This document shows positions 45,813 through 55,139 of a stretch of 64,000 bases of DNA, in pieces. Where the stretch lies: the NCBI RefSeq assembly GCF_017313785.1, contig NZ_JAFLNL010000010.1, forward strand, positions 56,668 to 120,667. The letters are read 5' to 3'. This DNA is from Flagellimonas aurea (GTDB lineage: Bacteria > Bacteroidota > Bacteroidia > Flavobacteriales > Flavobacteriaceae). How positions within the stretch are numbered: position 1 is the first letter of the stretch; the number at the start of each line of letters is the position of its first letter. The notes under the pieces are model-generated. The model saw only the letters and a program-made list of their open reading frames with translations. It made no database searches and had not been told where the DNA came from. Made by a program: the position numbers and the translations under genes.

Positions 45813-45885
45813 TGTCACTTCGAGCGTAGTCGAGAAGTTTTTCCATCCAAGTTTTATGTGGGTCTCGACTGCGCTCGACCTGACA
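45813..45885. repeat. REP-like palindromic element between tex and metG
   Basis: TGTCACTTCGAGCGTAGTCG near the left end pairs with CGACTGCGCTCGACCTGACA at the right, giving a long imperfect hairpin with a loop of about 25 bases. Same family as the elements at 54661, 54886, 56287 and 60039. Confidence 0.8.
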
Positions 45886-45899
45886 GTTTCTTTGGATAA

Positions 45900-47996
45900 T
45901 TAATTAATGGTTTCCCCGTTGTTTACACCATCTTCATCAGTGTTCACGAAAACGAGCTTCCCATCTTTGTCCTCTGTCATCAAAATCATACCTTGACTTT
46001 CCACTCCTCGCAATTTTCTTGGCGCCAAATTGGCCACAACAGTCACTTTTTTGCCCAAAATGTCCTCGGGTTTAAAGCTATTGGCAATACCCGATACAAT
46101 GGTCCGGGTATCAAGTCCCATATCTACCTTTAAAATCAAAAGTTTATCGGCTTTGGGCATTTTTTCGGCTTCGATAATGGTCCCGACCCGCAAGTCAAGT
46201 TTAGAAAAGTCATCAAAAGTGATGGTATCCTTTAAGGGAGCTGTTTCTTTATCCATGGTATCTGTGCTGAGCGTAGTCGAAGCATTTGCTTTTTTGGTGG
46301 CTTCCAATTTGTCCAGTTGTTGTTGTATTTCGGTGTCCTCGATTTTTCTGAAGAGTAGTTCGCTGGGGTTGAGTTGGTGCCCGGCGGGAAGAAGAACATC
46401 ACGTGTAGCAATGTCATCCCAATGGGATGCTGAATCAAGTTCAGCATGACGTAAAATCCCCTTTAATTTATTCGATGTAAACGGCAAGAAAGGCTCGCTT
46501 AAAATGGCCAATCCCGTTGCAATCTGAAGCGCCACGAACATAATGGTCTTGACGCGCTCTTCATCGGTTTTTATCAATTTCCATGGTTCTTGATCTGCCA
46601 AATATTTGTTGCCCAATCTGGCCAAGTTCATCAACTCCTGACTGGCTTCGCGGAAACGGTAGCGTTCCAATGATTTGGAAAGGGTATCCGGAAACGCTTT
46701 CAGGGCTTCCAAAGCTTCTTTGTCAACAGTGTTTAGATTTGTGGGAGCTGGCACGGCGCCATCATAATATTTATGCGTCAGCACAGCCACTCGGTTCACA
46801 AAATTTCCGAAAATGGCCACGAGTTCGTTGTTGTTTCTTGACTGGAAATCCTTCCACGTAAAATCGTTATCCTTGGTCTCCGGTGCATTTGCTGTCAACG
46901 CATAACGAAGTACATCTTGCATATTCGGGAACTCTTCCAAATACTCGTGCAACCAAACCGCCCAGTTTTTGGATGTGGAAAGCTTATTCCCTTCAAGGTT
47001 CAAAAACTCGTTGGCAGGCACGTTGTCCGGCAAAATATAGTCACCATTGGCCTCCAACATACTCGGGAAGATAATGCAGTGGAAAACGATATTGTCCTTA
47101 CCGATAAAGTGTACCAATTTGGTGTCCTTACTCTTCCAATACGGTTCCCAATCCTTGCCCTCACGCTCGGCCCACTCCTTGGTGGATGAAATATAGCCGA
47201 TGGGCGCATCGAACCATACGTAAAGCACTTTTCCTTCGCCTCCTTCTACGGGAACGGGAATGCCCCAATCCAAATCACGGGTCACGGCTCTGGGTTTTAG
47301 TCCTTCGTCTATCCAAGATTTACATTGTCCGTATACATTGGGTTTCCAGTCGGATTTGTGCTCTTCCAGAATCCATTTTTTTAGGAACCCTTCATATCGG
47401 TCCAAGGGCAAAAACCAATGCTTGGTCTTTTTTAGTGAGGGTACAGTTCCTGTAATGGTGGATTTTGGATTGATAAGGTCCGTAGCATTTAAAGAGGAGC
47501 CACAATTTTCACACTGGTCGCCATAGGCTTCCTCGTGTCCGCATTTGGGGCAGGTTCCAATAACAAATCGGTCTGCCAAAAACTGTTTGGCCTCATCATC
47601 GTACAATTGTTCGGTTTCCTCTTCGATAAAGTCCCCTTGCTCATACATTTTATTGAAAAATTCCGAAGCGGTTTTGTGGTGAACCTCCGCCGAAGTCCTG
47701 GAGTAATTATCAAAAGAAATACCAAAATCAGCAAACGACTTTTTGATGATGGCGTGGTACTTATCAATAATTTCTTTTGGGGTGACACCTTCTTTTTTGG
47801 CCTTCATGGAGATGGCCACACCATGCTCGTCGCTACCGCAGACAAAGGCCACATCGTTGCCTTTTAACCGCAAATAACGGGAGTAAATGTCCGCAGGAAC
47901 GTATACGCCGGCCAAGTGCCCAATATGGATAGGACCGTTGGTGTAGGGCAGTGCCGCAGTAATAGTGTATCTGGAAGGTGATGTATTTTGAGCCAT
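45900..47996 (-). CDS. metG: Methionyl-tRNA synthetase with C-terminal tRNA-binding domain
   Basis: 698 residues. Class I motifs [13 protein letters not shown] and KLSTSK (KMSKS variant), a zinc knuckle ([19 protein letters not shown]), anticodon-binding helices (about 390-540), and a C-terminal EMAPII/Trbp111-like domain ([20 protein letters not shown] to the end). It charges tRNA-Met. Two stretches, about residues 516-528 ([13 protein letters not shown]) and 572-579 (TTLSTDT), are encoded by DNA that matches the palindromic elements found between genes, so they look like in-frame insertions in surface or linker regions. Confidence 0.97.
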   Translation of the reverse strand: MAQNTSPSRYTITAALPYTNGPIHIGHLAGVYVPADIYSRYLRLKGNDVAFVCGSDEHGVAISMKAKKEGVTPKEIIDKYHAIIKKSFADFGISFDNYSRTSAEVHHKTASEFFNKMYEQGDFIEEETEQLYDDEAKQFLADRFVIGTCPKCGHEEAYGDQCENCGSSLNATDLINPKSTITGTVPSLKKTKHWFLPLDRYEGFLKKWILEEHKSDWKPNVYGQCKSWIDEGLKPRAVTRDLDWGIPVPVEGGEGKVLYVWFDAPIGYISSTKEWAEREGKDWEPYWKSKDTKLVHFIGKDNIVFHCIIFPSMLEANGDYILPDNVPANEFLNLEGNKLSTSKNWAVWLHEYLEEFPNMQDVLRYALTANAPETKDNDFTWKDFQSRNNNELVAIFGNFVNRVAVLTHKYYDGAVPAPTNLNTVDKEALEALKAFPDTLSKSLERYRFREASQELMNLARLGNKYLADQEPWKLIKTDEERVKTIMFVALQIATGLAILSEPFLPFTSNKLKGILRHAELDSASHWDDIATRDVLLPAGHQLNPSELLFRKIEDTEIQQQLDKLEATKKANASTTLSTDTMDKETAPLKDTITFDDFSKLDLRVGTIIEAEKMPKADKLLILKVDMGLDTRTIVSGIANSFKPEDILGKKVTVVANLAPRKLRGVESQGMILMTEDKDGKLVFVNTDEDGVNNGETIN
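46261..46283. repeat. REP half-element translated within metG
   Basis: The core GCTGAGCGTAGTCGAAGCA matches the half-element seen between genes (for example CTGAGCGAAGTCGAAG at about 54916). It lies in the metG linker before the tRNA-binding domain and is read as ...ASTTLSTDT.... Confidence 0.7.
46413..46450. repeat. Palindromic element translated within metG
   Basis: It begins GTCATCCC and ends TCAGCATGAC, with an inner hairpin ATGCTGAA / TTCAGCAT. Translated on the minus strand as [12 protein letters not shown]. This peptide is familiar to me from unrelated flavobacterial proteins, which supports a mobile origin. Confidence 0.72.
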
Positions 47997-48138
47997 TTAA
48001 ATCTAATTAGGCCCCAAAAATACTGATTTTAACGGGATACACACAAAAAACGAAACCTCCGGAAATGCGACCCTATTTGGGGTGAGGGGTGCATTACCGA
48101 AGGGCTTCGAAATAATGGATAACAAAGTGTCCCGCTTC

Positions 48139-49857
48139 TTACGCAATCATTACTGATTTGCTCATCTTTTTTTCTCCTACGGAGATTCTATAAATATATT
48201 TTCCCGTGGATAGGCTATCGCGCATACGCTCCCGTATATTGATGTCGATTGGACCTTCCATCATCATTTCATTGAACAAGGTGCCTACACGTTGCCCCAA
48301 AATATTGAACAGTTCGATGTCAACATGTGCCGCTACGGGCATTTCCAAATGGATGTGTGGGTTCCGTGGTGATGTTGCCGGATATATAGCGGCATGTTGT
48401 ATGCCATCCAAAATATCAATATATGGATTATTGGGGTCTTGGCTTGGTGGTGTTTCCGGTAGTGTGGGCGGGTCGTTGTCCATGGCAATGTCATCAAAGG
48501 TTTCGCCACTACAATTAAAGCCAAGATCTATGGCCTTGTAGGGGTGTCCCAATAAATGTTGTTCTACGGAGGCCCTTGGAACGCATAACCATTCGGCCAA
48601 TACGGTTCCGTAAAGATCCCTAAAGTCCATGGTGTATTCCAAGTTTCCACGGTTGTTGGGTTCGTCCAACGATGGATGTTCGCCTACAAAAGCACTTCCG
48701 CTCAATCCAGAACCAAAGAACAGGGTAGGGGCTGCTTTTCCGTGGTCGGTACCATTGGAGCCGTTTTCAAAGATGCGTCGACCAAACTCGGAAAAAGTCA
48801 TGCTGAGGACATTGTCATCTTGCTCGGTGAATGCCAAATCTTCGTAGAAATTATTGATGGCAATGGAAAGGTTGGACATTAAACGTTCGTGTACAATGGG
48901 CTGATTTCCATGGGTGTCAAAACCTCCCAAAGAGATCATGTATACTTTGGTACCCAAGTTCCCTTTGATCAAACGCGCCAGGAGGGCCAATTGTCTGGCA
49001 AAACCATTGTCCTGATATTCTACTTGGTTCTGTCCTCTCATATAGGCATCGTGAATGGTGCCTGCATATTCGTAGGTTGTATTGGCTACACCTCGCAAAA
49101 ACCGAAGCTGGTCGCCATACATACAGTTGTCGAAGGGAGCATTCTCGATTTCATAGAAAGCACCGGTTTCGGCAATTTGCTCCAACTGGTCCACATTGTT
49201 GGTCACGAAGGCATAGTTGGTTTCTTCACCTTGAAAAATCATATTGGCCAAGTTGCCGATTTGAATGGCCGCGGGAGCAGGTGGAGGAGTAATCAAATAA
49301 TCAGGATAAAGGTGTTCAAAATGTCTACCCATCCAACCTGTGTTCTCGCCCGAGAATCCCGTGGTAGTTAAATCCGTATTGGCAAAAATGTCGGAACCGG
49401 TAAAGTGGGATAGACTTTGATTTTCATAACCTACACCATGAACAGCCTTGAACTGTCCGTCTCCCCAAAGGGATTCCAGGGCGCTCATATAGGTGGGCAC
49501 CCCAAAATCGTCGGTAAGTTTTAAGACCTTACTTTCTGGGATGTAGATGTTGGGCCTTGCATTTGCATATGTATCATATTGTTGAATTGGGATTACGGTA
49601 CTCAGACCGTCGTTCCCTCCCGATAATCGAATCAGGATTAAAATATTGTCCGTTTCTGCGGCAGCAACTGCGGCCGTAAGAGGTGATGGGGAGGAAGCGG
49701 AAATCATATGGCTTCCCAAAAACATGGAACCCGAGCCTGCAATGCCCAAAGCTTGGATAAAGGAACGTCGGCTCCATTTTTTGTGTTCTAGATCGTGGCC
49801 ATCGTGCTCGATGCCTTTGTGAGGGGAATTATCGTGGGTGTGGTGATTATCGCACAT
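48139..49857 (-). CDS. DUF1501 protein with Tat signal and T9SS sorting domain
   Basis: 572 residues from ATG 49857; the frame extends back to 49974, but that part overlaps the DUF1800 coding sequence. A His-rich leader (CDNHHTHDNSPHKG) precedes a twin-arginine signal (SRRSFIQALGIAGSGSMFLG). The DUF1501 core has LIRLSGGNDGLSTVIP, GFDTHGNQ and FSEFGRR. The last 80 residues form a Por-type T9SS sorting domain (FNILGQRVGTLF to KSVMIA). So it is folded in the cytoplasm, exported by Tat and then secreted or surface-anchored by T9SS. Enzymatic role unknown; the core belongs to the alkaline-phosphatase/sulfatase-like group. Confidence 0.88.
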   Translation of the reverse strand: MCDNHHTHDNSPHKGIEHDGHDLEHKKWSRRSFIQALGIAGSGSMFLGSHMISASSPSPLTAAVAAAETDNILILIRLSGGNDGLSTVIPIQQYDTYANARPNIYIPESKVLKLTDDFGVPTYMSALESLWGDGQFKAVHGVGYENQSLSHFTGSDIFANTDLTTTGFSGENTGWMGRHFEHLYPDYLITPPPAPAAIQIGNLANMIFQGEETNYAFVTNNVDQLEQIAETGAFYEIENAPFDNCMYGDQLRFLRGVANTTYEYAGTIHDAYMRGQNQVEYQDNGFARQLALLARLIKGNLGTKVYMISLGGFDTHGNQPIVHERLMSNLSIAINNFYEDLAFTEQDDNVLSMTFSEFGRRIFENGSNGTDHGKAAPTLFFGSGLSGSAFVGEHPSLDEPNNRGNLEYTMDFRDLYGTVLAEWLCVPRASVEQHLLGHPYKAIDLGFNCSGETFDDIAMDNDPPTLPETPPSQDPNNPYIDILDGIQHAAIYPATSPRNPHIHLEMPVAAHVDIELFNILGQRVGTLFNEMMMEGPIDINIRERMRDSLSTGKYIYRISVGEKKMSKSVMIA

Positions 49858-49867
49858 GATGATGGGG

Positions 49868-51364
49868 TTATTTGAGTTGGAATTCGGGTTCTCTGGATAA
49901 GTGGCGGAGTAAAAGATATACCTGTGAAGGTCCAGTTTCCCATCCAAGTAAAGTCCATGAAGGAGTTGTCCCACCTTCGTAATAATTAACGTCTACATCG
50001 CTCCTAAACGCAAGATATGCCCTTTGATAGTCTGCTTCGGTTAACAAGCCTTTAGGTACAAATTTTTCAATAATGGGTTTTGCAACTTCATCAGGGTTAT
50101 TACTTGTAAGTCCAACATTGCCCGAAAGCTCCAAGCCCAAGTCTCTGAACTGTTCAGGGTTGTTCTGGTAAAAACGTTGCAAGTAGAATTCTACGGTCAA
50201 CCATCGCCCAATAATAAAGTTGGTGTTGATCCAGGTACGGTCCCTTTGCCAACCTTCCACTTCGGGTGGTTGAAAAAATCGTTGCCCGATCAAGGCACAT
50301 GAATCTATCATATTGATAATGGTCATGTCATCGTATGTAAACCCTGTTTCTTTCAAAAGGTTGAAATATAAATCGGCAGGACTCTTAATAATGACTCCGA
50401 TAGCGGTTTCATCAAAAAAGTGTTGACTTTTGAACAGTTGCCGTAAAACTGGAGCTATTTCAAAACCACTGCTGATGAAAGTCTGGGCTAAACCATCGAT
50501 AATCTGTGGAGCAATTCCTCCATCATCACTGGTTGAATCGGGATGCACAAAAAACTCGTATAATTTTTTACAGATAAACCATCCTATCTCATCCGGTCTT
50601 TGGTTGAAAAGGATATCGATTACATCATCATAGTCCCAATTTCCGGTTTGTCCAAAAATGGTCTTGTTCTCGGTATTGAATTCTGTGGGGTCAAAGGTCA
50701 CCGCGGTGCAGCCTTCTTCGCCCCGCTCGGTATAACCCGATAGGGCTTTGGATGTTTCAATAATGTCTTCTTCCGTGTAATTGTTCCCTTCTCCCAAAGT
50801 GAAAAGTTCGTATAGCTCACGGGCATAGTTCTCGTTCGGATTGTCGCCACGGTTCCGTACACCATCCAAATAATAAAGCATGGCACTGGTAAGTCCAACT
50901 TCACTGGTCAAGGTCTTGAAATTTCTCAAGGCATTCCGTTGAAGACAATTAATGTAGTAGTAAAGGAAACCTGGACAGTTATAAGTTTCCAATTGTGTGA
51001 CAAAATGGTTGCTCCAGAAAAAGCTCATCCGGTCGAGCAACTCATTCTCTACCAATGCATTTCCATATGCGGTAGTAAAATCTTCGATTTGACCGTTTCT
51101 CATTTGTCGGGCCAAATCATCGTCGGCCGGATAGTTGGCATCGTTCCAATCTGCCCATTCCGGTGCTGGAATAGTTGGGGCGGCAAGCGCTTGATTTACC
51201 AAGTTGTCAACAAGGGCACCAGCTGATTGTCCAACGGCGTCATTAATGGTCTGCACAGAGGCACTAAAACCGAGCCTCCGGTACAGGTGGGCCGCACGTA
51301 CCTCATCCAATGGAGTAGTGTACGGCGCCAAGGTTGAGGAATTACAATTGATAAAGTACTCCAT
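49868..51364 (-). CDS. DUF1800 protein
   Basis: 498 residues. LDEVRAAHLYRRLGFSAS at the start, MSFFWSNHFVTQLETYNCPG, NENYARELYELFTLGEGNNY and QPPEVEGWQRDRTWIN are all DUF1800 lines. No signal peptide is visible, unlike its Tat-carrying partner 10 bases downstream. DUF1800 and DUF1501 genes are almost always paired. Function unknown. Confidence 0.9.
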   Translation of the reverse strand: MEYFINCNSSTLAPYTTPLDEVRAAHLYRRLGFSASVQTINDAVGQSAGALVDNLVNQALAAPTIPAPEWADWNDANYPADDDLARQMRNGQIEDFTTAYGNALVENELLDRMSFFWSNHFVTQLETYNCPGFLYYYINCLQRNALRNFKTLTSEVGLTSAMLYYLDGVRNRGDNPNENYARELYELFTLGEGNNYTEEDIIETSKALSGYTERGEEGCTAVTFDPTEFNTENKTIFGQTGNWDYDDVIDILFNQRPDEIGWFICKKLYEFFVHPDSTSDDGGIAPQIIDGLAQTFISSGFEIAPVLRQLFKSQHFFDETAIGVIIKSPADLYFNLLKETGFTYDDMTIINMIDSCALIGQRFFQPPEVEGWQRDRTWINTNFIIGRWLTVEFYLQRFYQNNPEQFRDLGLELSGNVGLTSNNPDEVAKPIIEKFVPKGLLTEADYQRAYLAFRSDVDVNYYEGGTTPSWTLLGWETGPSQVYLLLRHLSREPEFQLK

Positions 51365-51532
51365 AGCAATGTCTGGCGTTATTTTGGTACATAGTGGGGC
51401 AACTATATGCTTATGCTAGTGTTGGATGTGGTTCAATTGAGCCAACAAATTACAATCTTAACGCTCTGAAGTCCGTGAACGACCAAATTTTTCGATGAAA
51501 TGCATAATTTTTTTTGGATTTTTACAAATTGT

Positions 51533-51892
51533 ATGGCAGATCATATCACATTCGGAAAACTAGGAGAACAAAAAGCAGTGGGTTTTTTGAAAGCTTCCGA
51601 CTATGAGATAAGGGCAATTAATTATCGCTATTTAAAAGCTGAGGTCGATATTATTGCAATGAAAAACAACCTCTTGGTCATAGTTGAGGTAAAGTCAAGA
51701 AAAACAAGGTTTCTCAAGGAAATTTCGGAAGTGATTTCTGCTAAAAAAATTAAACTTTTAGTGTTAGCGGCCAATCATTATTTGGAGGAAAACAATTTAG
51801 ATGTGGAAGTCCGATTTGATGTTGTCACGGTAATCCAAAAAGGCGAAAAATTTGAAATTGAGCACTTTGAAAATGCGTTCTATCATTTTTAA
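51533..51892 (+). CDS. YraN-family (UPF0102) endonuclease-like protein
   Basis: 119 residues from ATG 51533 (a longer frame from 51500 adds an unlikely hydrophobic leader). The Holliday-junction-resolvase-like core is LGEQKAVGFLKASDYEI, EVDIIAMKNNLLVIVEVKSRK with the acidic/Lys set of PD-(D/E)XK nucleases, and VRFDVVTV. Role undetermined; DNA processing is expected from the fold. Confidence 0.9.
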   Translation: MADHITFGKLGEQKAVGFLKASDYEIRAINYRYLKAEVDIIAMKNNLLVIVEVKSRKTRFLKEISEVISAKKIKLLVLAANHYLEENNLDVEVRFDVVTVIQKGEKFEIEHFENAFYHF

Positions 51893-51944
51893 CCATTTGT
51901 TTGTTTTATAACAATATGTTATTTTTGTTCAAAATCAACCAATA

Positions 51945-52604
51945 ATGAAAACAATATCTGCTGTAGTAGAGCATTACATCAAAAAGAAACCTTTTTTGCA
52001 GACCGCATTGGCACAAGGGATTATCAATTTGACTTCGTTGTCCCGACAGATCAAACCTGAAATTGCCGAAGAGCTGGGCAAAGATGTAAAAGATGGCGCT
52101 ATAGTGATGGCCCTTAAACGCTTGTCGGATGATCTGGAGTTCAGGGCTACCCATAAAATCGTGAAGGTGCTCAAGAATATTGGTGAGATTACGGTACGCT
52201 CCAATCTTACCGATTATACTTTTTTGGCCTCGGATACCATATTGGGACAACAGGCCCGACTGCTGGAAGAGGTGAATGCCAACCAAGATGTTTTCTATAC
52301 CTCTTCGCGGGGCGTGAACGAGATCAATATTGTGATCAGCAACATCATGGACGGCGTGGTTGAAAAGTATTTTAAGATGGAACGTTGCACCCAAAAGGCC
52401 GAGGGACTTTCTTCGATTACCGTAAAATTGCCTGCGGAGAATGTTTCGGTTCCTGGAATTTACTACTTTATATTTCAGCGACTGGCCTGGGAAGGCATTG
52501 TACTTTACGAAGTGATCTCTACCACCAATGAGTTTACCATTTTGGTGAACGATGAGCAGGTAGATGTCGCTTTCAGGACCATCAAAGATTTAAAATCGTT
52601 GTAA
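51945..52604 (+). CDS. Conserved protein with C-terminal ACT-like domain
   Basis: 219 residues. Residues 1-85 are helical (EHYIKKKPFLQTALAQGIIN), and residues 130-219 have the ACT-type pattern (VNEINIVISNIMDGVVEKYF, ILVNDEQVDVAFRTIKDL). Some pipelines label it 'aspartate kinase' on the ACT domain alone, but the kinase part is absent. It may sense an amino acid. 52 bases after yraN. Confidence 0.75.
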   Translation: MKTISAVVEHYIKKKPFLQTALAQGIINLTSLSRQIKPEIAEELGKDVKDGAIVMALKRLSDDLEFRATHKIVKVLKNIGEITVRSNLTDYTFLASDTILGQQARLLEEVNANQDVFYTSSRGVNEINIVISNIMDGVVEKYFKMERCTQKAEGLSSITVKLPAENVSVPGIYYFIFQRLAWEGIVLYEVISTTNEFTILVNDEQVDVAFRTIKDLKSL

Positions 52605-52679
52605 AATAGGGTTCCTTTTTTTCAGGTCTAAACTAAACGGGTATCTTCTTCGTTGTAGAAAAAGACACTTTTTGGAAAA

Positions 52680-54662
52680 ATGACCAAAAAAAGGATTTTT
52701 TACGGCATTCTGGGCTTAATTGTACTGTACCTGTGCTATTTGGCCTATATTTTTATACTCTCCCCAAAGACCAATCTACAGTCCATTTATCTGATTCCGA
52801 AGGATGCAGTCTTCATTATTGAATCGGAGCGGCCCGTGGAGAGTTGGGAAAAAGTCAGTAAGAGCGAAGGGTGGAAGCATCTTAAAAAGAACGACTATTT
52901 TTCCGAGCTCACCGAGAATATTCAACGGGTAGATACAATTTTCAACGACAATCATAAACTTTTCGAGTTTTTTGACAACCGTTCCCTGTTCATATCCATT
53001 CACATGATCTCTCCGAAGGATTATGGGATTTTTTATGTTTTGGATTTGAAACGCATTGCCAAACTTCAATTGCTGAAAACCTATCTCAATACCTTATTGG
53101 ATGATGGTTATGTGCTGAGCAAACGAACCTATCACGACCAAGAAATTTTGGAAGTCCACGATCGTGACAGCAAGGAAACGATGTATTTGTCTTTCATTAA
53201 AAATCAGTTGATAGCTTCCTACACCCATACCTTGGTCGAAGCTTCCATAGATCAATATCTGGAGCCCGTTTTGGGGCGTAAACTCAATTTTTTGGAAATC
53301 AACCAAAAAGTGGGGCACGAAGATCTCTTCCGAATGTACGTGCAGTACCATTATTTTGATGATTACATTAAAATGTATTCCGACAGGCCTTCCGATTGGG
53401 TACAACGCGTGAGCGAGAACTTTTTGTTCTCGGGCTTTTATTTTGATTTGGACGAGAACAGCACCTTAACGGCCAACGGATATACCAACATCAGCGCCGT
53501 GAACGAATATTATTTGGAAGCGTTGCAAAAATCGGGCACCGCGGAACGCTCCATTCCCCAAGTGGCACCCAATAGCACGGCACTTTACATCAGCTATGGG
53601 TTTGACAGCTTCGCTGAGTTCTACGATAATTTCGAAATGGTCCAGCAAAACGACCCCGAGCAGTTCGAGAGCTATCAAAAGGGTATTGCCAAAGTGGAAA
53701 AATTCCTCAAAATCGATGTCAAGGAAAATTTTGTGAGTTGGATAGGGGACGAAATCGCTGTGCTTCAAATTCAATCACACATTACCAAAGGTAAAAACGA
53801 TATGGCATTGGTGCTCAAAGCGAACGATGCCGAAGATGCCAAGACCAATCTGGATTTTGTGGTGGAGCAGATCCGTAAAAAGACGCCTGTAAAGTTCAAG
53901 GCGGTCAACTATAAGGATTATGAAATCAACTTTTTGTCCATCAAGGGTTTCTTTAAGATGTTGTTGGGCGGTAGGTTCGATGAGTTTGATAAACCCTACT
54001 TTACCCAAATTGATGACTTTGTGATCTTTAGTGACAGTCCCAATACCCTAAAGGGTATTATTGATAAAGTATCGGAGGGGGATATTTTGACAAGCTCGGA
54101 AGAATTCAAAAATTTTGACAAAAAGTTCGATTCAGAATCCACTGTGTTCGTGTACAGCAATGTGCCTTTGCTGTTTGATAATATGTATGCCCTGGCCGAT
54201 GCTGCCACCAAGCAAAAAATGCGTAAGAACAAGGATTTCATCATCTGTTTTCCTCAGGTGGGATTGCAACTGACCCCTGAAGAGGATTTGTTCGAAAGTA
54301 GATTGGTGCTCAACTATCAAGATGTGCAGGAGGTGAAAAGGGCATTGGATATGACCCAACCAGACACTGAAGTTGTGAAAACTGATCAAAGTACGGCATC
54401 CACAGAAATCACTGATGCGGTTTTTGATTTAAGGCCCATTTATCCCAATGATTTGAATGCGAGTTCCTTCAGTAAGACCTATGCCAATGGGAACATCCGT
54501 TTTAAAGTGGATTTGAAAGACGGTCTTAAACATGGTCGTTATGAAGAATTCTATTCGGACGGCACCCGAAAAATCCGCGGCCGCTTTCGGGATGATGAGC
54601 AAGTGGGCACTTGGCGCTACTATGACACAGAAGGCAATCAAGTTCATAAAAAGCGGTTTTAG
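52680..54662 (+). CDS. Membrane-anchored DUF3352-like protein with MORN-type tail
   Basis: 660 residues. One N-terminal membrane helix (about 6-28). The large periplasmic part resembles DUF3352 proteins (IPKDAVFIIESERPVESWE, VSWIGDEIAVLQIQ, FVIFSDSPNTLKGIIDK). The last 55 residues carry YwqK/MORN-like units (NGNIRFKVDLKDGLKHGRYE, YSDGTRKIRGRF, GTWRYYDTEGN). Function unknown; the MORN tail may contact membrane or wall. Ends at a palindromic element that begins inside its stop codon. Confidence 0.8.
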   Translation: MTKKRIFYGILGLIVLYLCYLAYIFILSPKTNLQSIYLIPKDAVFIIESERPVESWEKVSKSEGWKHLKKNDYFSELTENIQRVDTIFNDNHKLFEFFDNRSLFISIHMISPKDYGIFYVLDLKRIAKLQLLKTYLNTLLDDGYVLSKRTYHDQEILEVHDRDSKETMYLSFIKNQLIASYTHTLVEASIDQYLEPVLGRKLNFLEINQKVGHEDLFRMYVQYHYFDDYIKMYSDRPSDWVQRVSENFLFSGFYFDLDENSTLTANGYTNISAVNEYYLEALQKSGTAERSIPQVAPNSTALYISYGFDSFAEFYDNFEMVQQNDPEQFESYQKGIAKVEKFLKIDVKENFVSWIGDEIAVLQIQSHITKGKNDMALVLKANDAEDAKTNLDFVVEQIRKKTPVKFKAVNYKDYEINFLSIKGFFKMLLGGRFDEFDKPYFTQIDDFVIFSDSPNTLKGIIDKVSEGDILTSSEEFKNFDKKFDSESTVFVYSNVPLLFDNMYALADAATKQKMRKNKDFIICFPQVGLQLTPEEDLFESRLVLNYQDVQEVKRALDMTQPDTEVVKTDQSTASTEITDAVFDLRPIYPNDLNASSFSKTYANGNIRFKVDLKDGLKHGRYEEFYSDGTRKIRGRFRDDEQVGTWRYYDTEGNQVHKKRF

Positions 54663-54735
54663 ATTTCTCGTCACTACGCTCTGTCGAAATGACCTTTTAA
54701 GTGGCGTTTGTCATTTCGAACGCAGTGAGAAATCT
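54661..54735. repeat. REP-like palindromic element
   Basis: Arms AGATTTCTCGTCACTACGCT... and ...GTCATTTCGAACGCAGTG plus AGAAATCT form a 75-base imperfect hairpin. Its first two bases belong to the stop codon of the preceding gene, and its last bases supply the stop codon of the GIY-YIG relic on the other strand. Confidence 0.85.
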
Positions 54736-54897
54736 AAATAATTTGATCGTTCAAAAATTCCCAACTTGGATTGAAGCTTGAAATAAGATTTTCTTTCTTT
54801 TGCCTCCGCCATTTTTTTAATTCTTTTTCCCTGCGTATAGCATTTTCTATGGAATACAAAACCTTCATAATAAAGCAGGTGAATGAGGCTTTTTAAA
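54734..54897 (-). pseudogene. Decayed GIY-YIG endonuclease fragment
   Basis: Read on the minus strand, the DNA encodes HLLYYEGFV in one frame and, after a one-base shift, SIENAIRREKELKKWRRQKK and then SFNPSWEFLNDQII and a stop. Joined, these match the C-terminal third of small GIY-YIG proteins (normally about 85-95 residues). The N-terminal GIY-YIG catalytic part is absent; the fragment is cut off where the repeat at 54886 begins. So it is both truncated and frameshifted. Confidence 0.72.
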
Positions 54898-55028
54898 TTC
54901 ATTCTGTGGGGATGCTGAGCGAAGTCGAAGTATGCACTGATCTTTGGCTACTTGGGATTTCTCCTCGCTACGCTCTGTCGAAATGACTGATGATGTGTAA
55001 TCGTCATTTCGAACGCAGTGAGAAATCT
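54886..55028. repeat. Direct repeat copy 1 (REP composite) upstream of serine hydrolase
   Basis: A 143-base block beginning AGGCTTTTTAAATTCATTCT and ending GAGAAATCT. It contains GCTGAGCGAAGTCGAAG, the shared stretch TATGCACTGATCTTTGGCTA and a GATTTCTC...GAGAAATC hairpin. A near copy lies at 56287-56449. A further half-element (CTGAGCGTAGCGAAGAATCC) follows at 55040-55059. Confidence 0.85.
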
Positions 55029-55139
55029 CGTTTCCCTTTCTGAGCGTAGCGAAGAATCCTTTTTAAAATATCCTAATCGGTGATTGGAGCAGTTCTCCAA
55101 CAATCATTACCTTGCTTGTCCAAACCAAACCTCCAAAAA

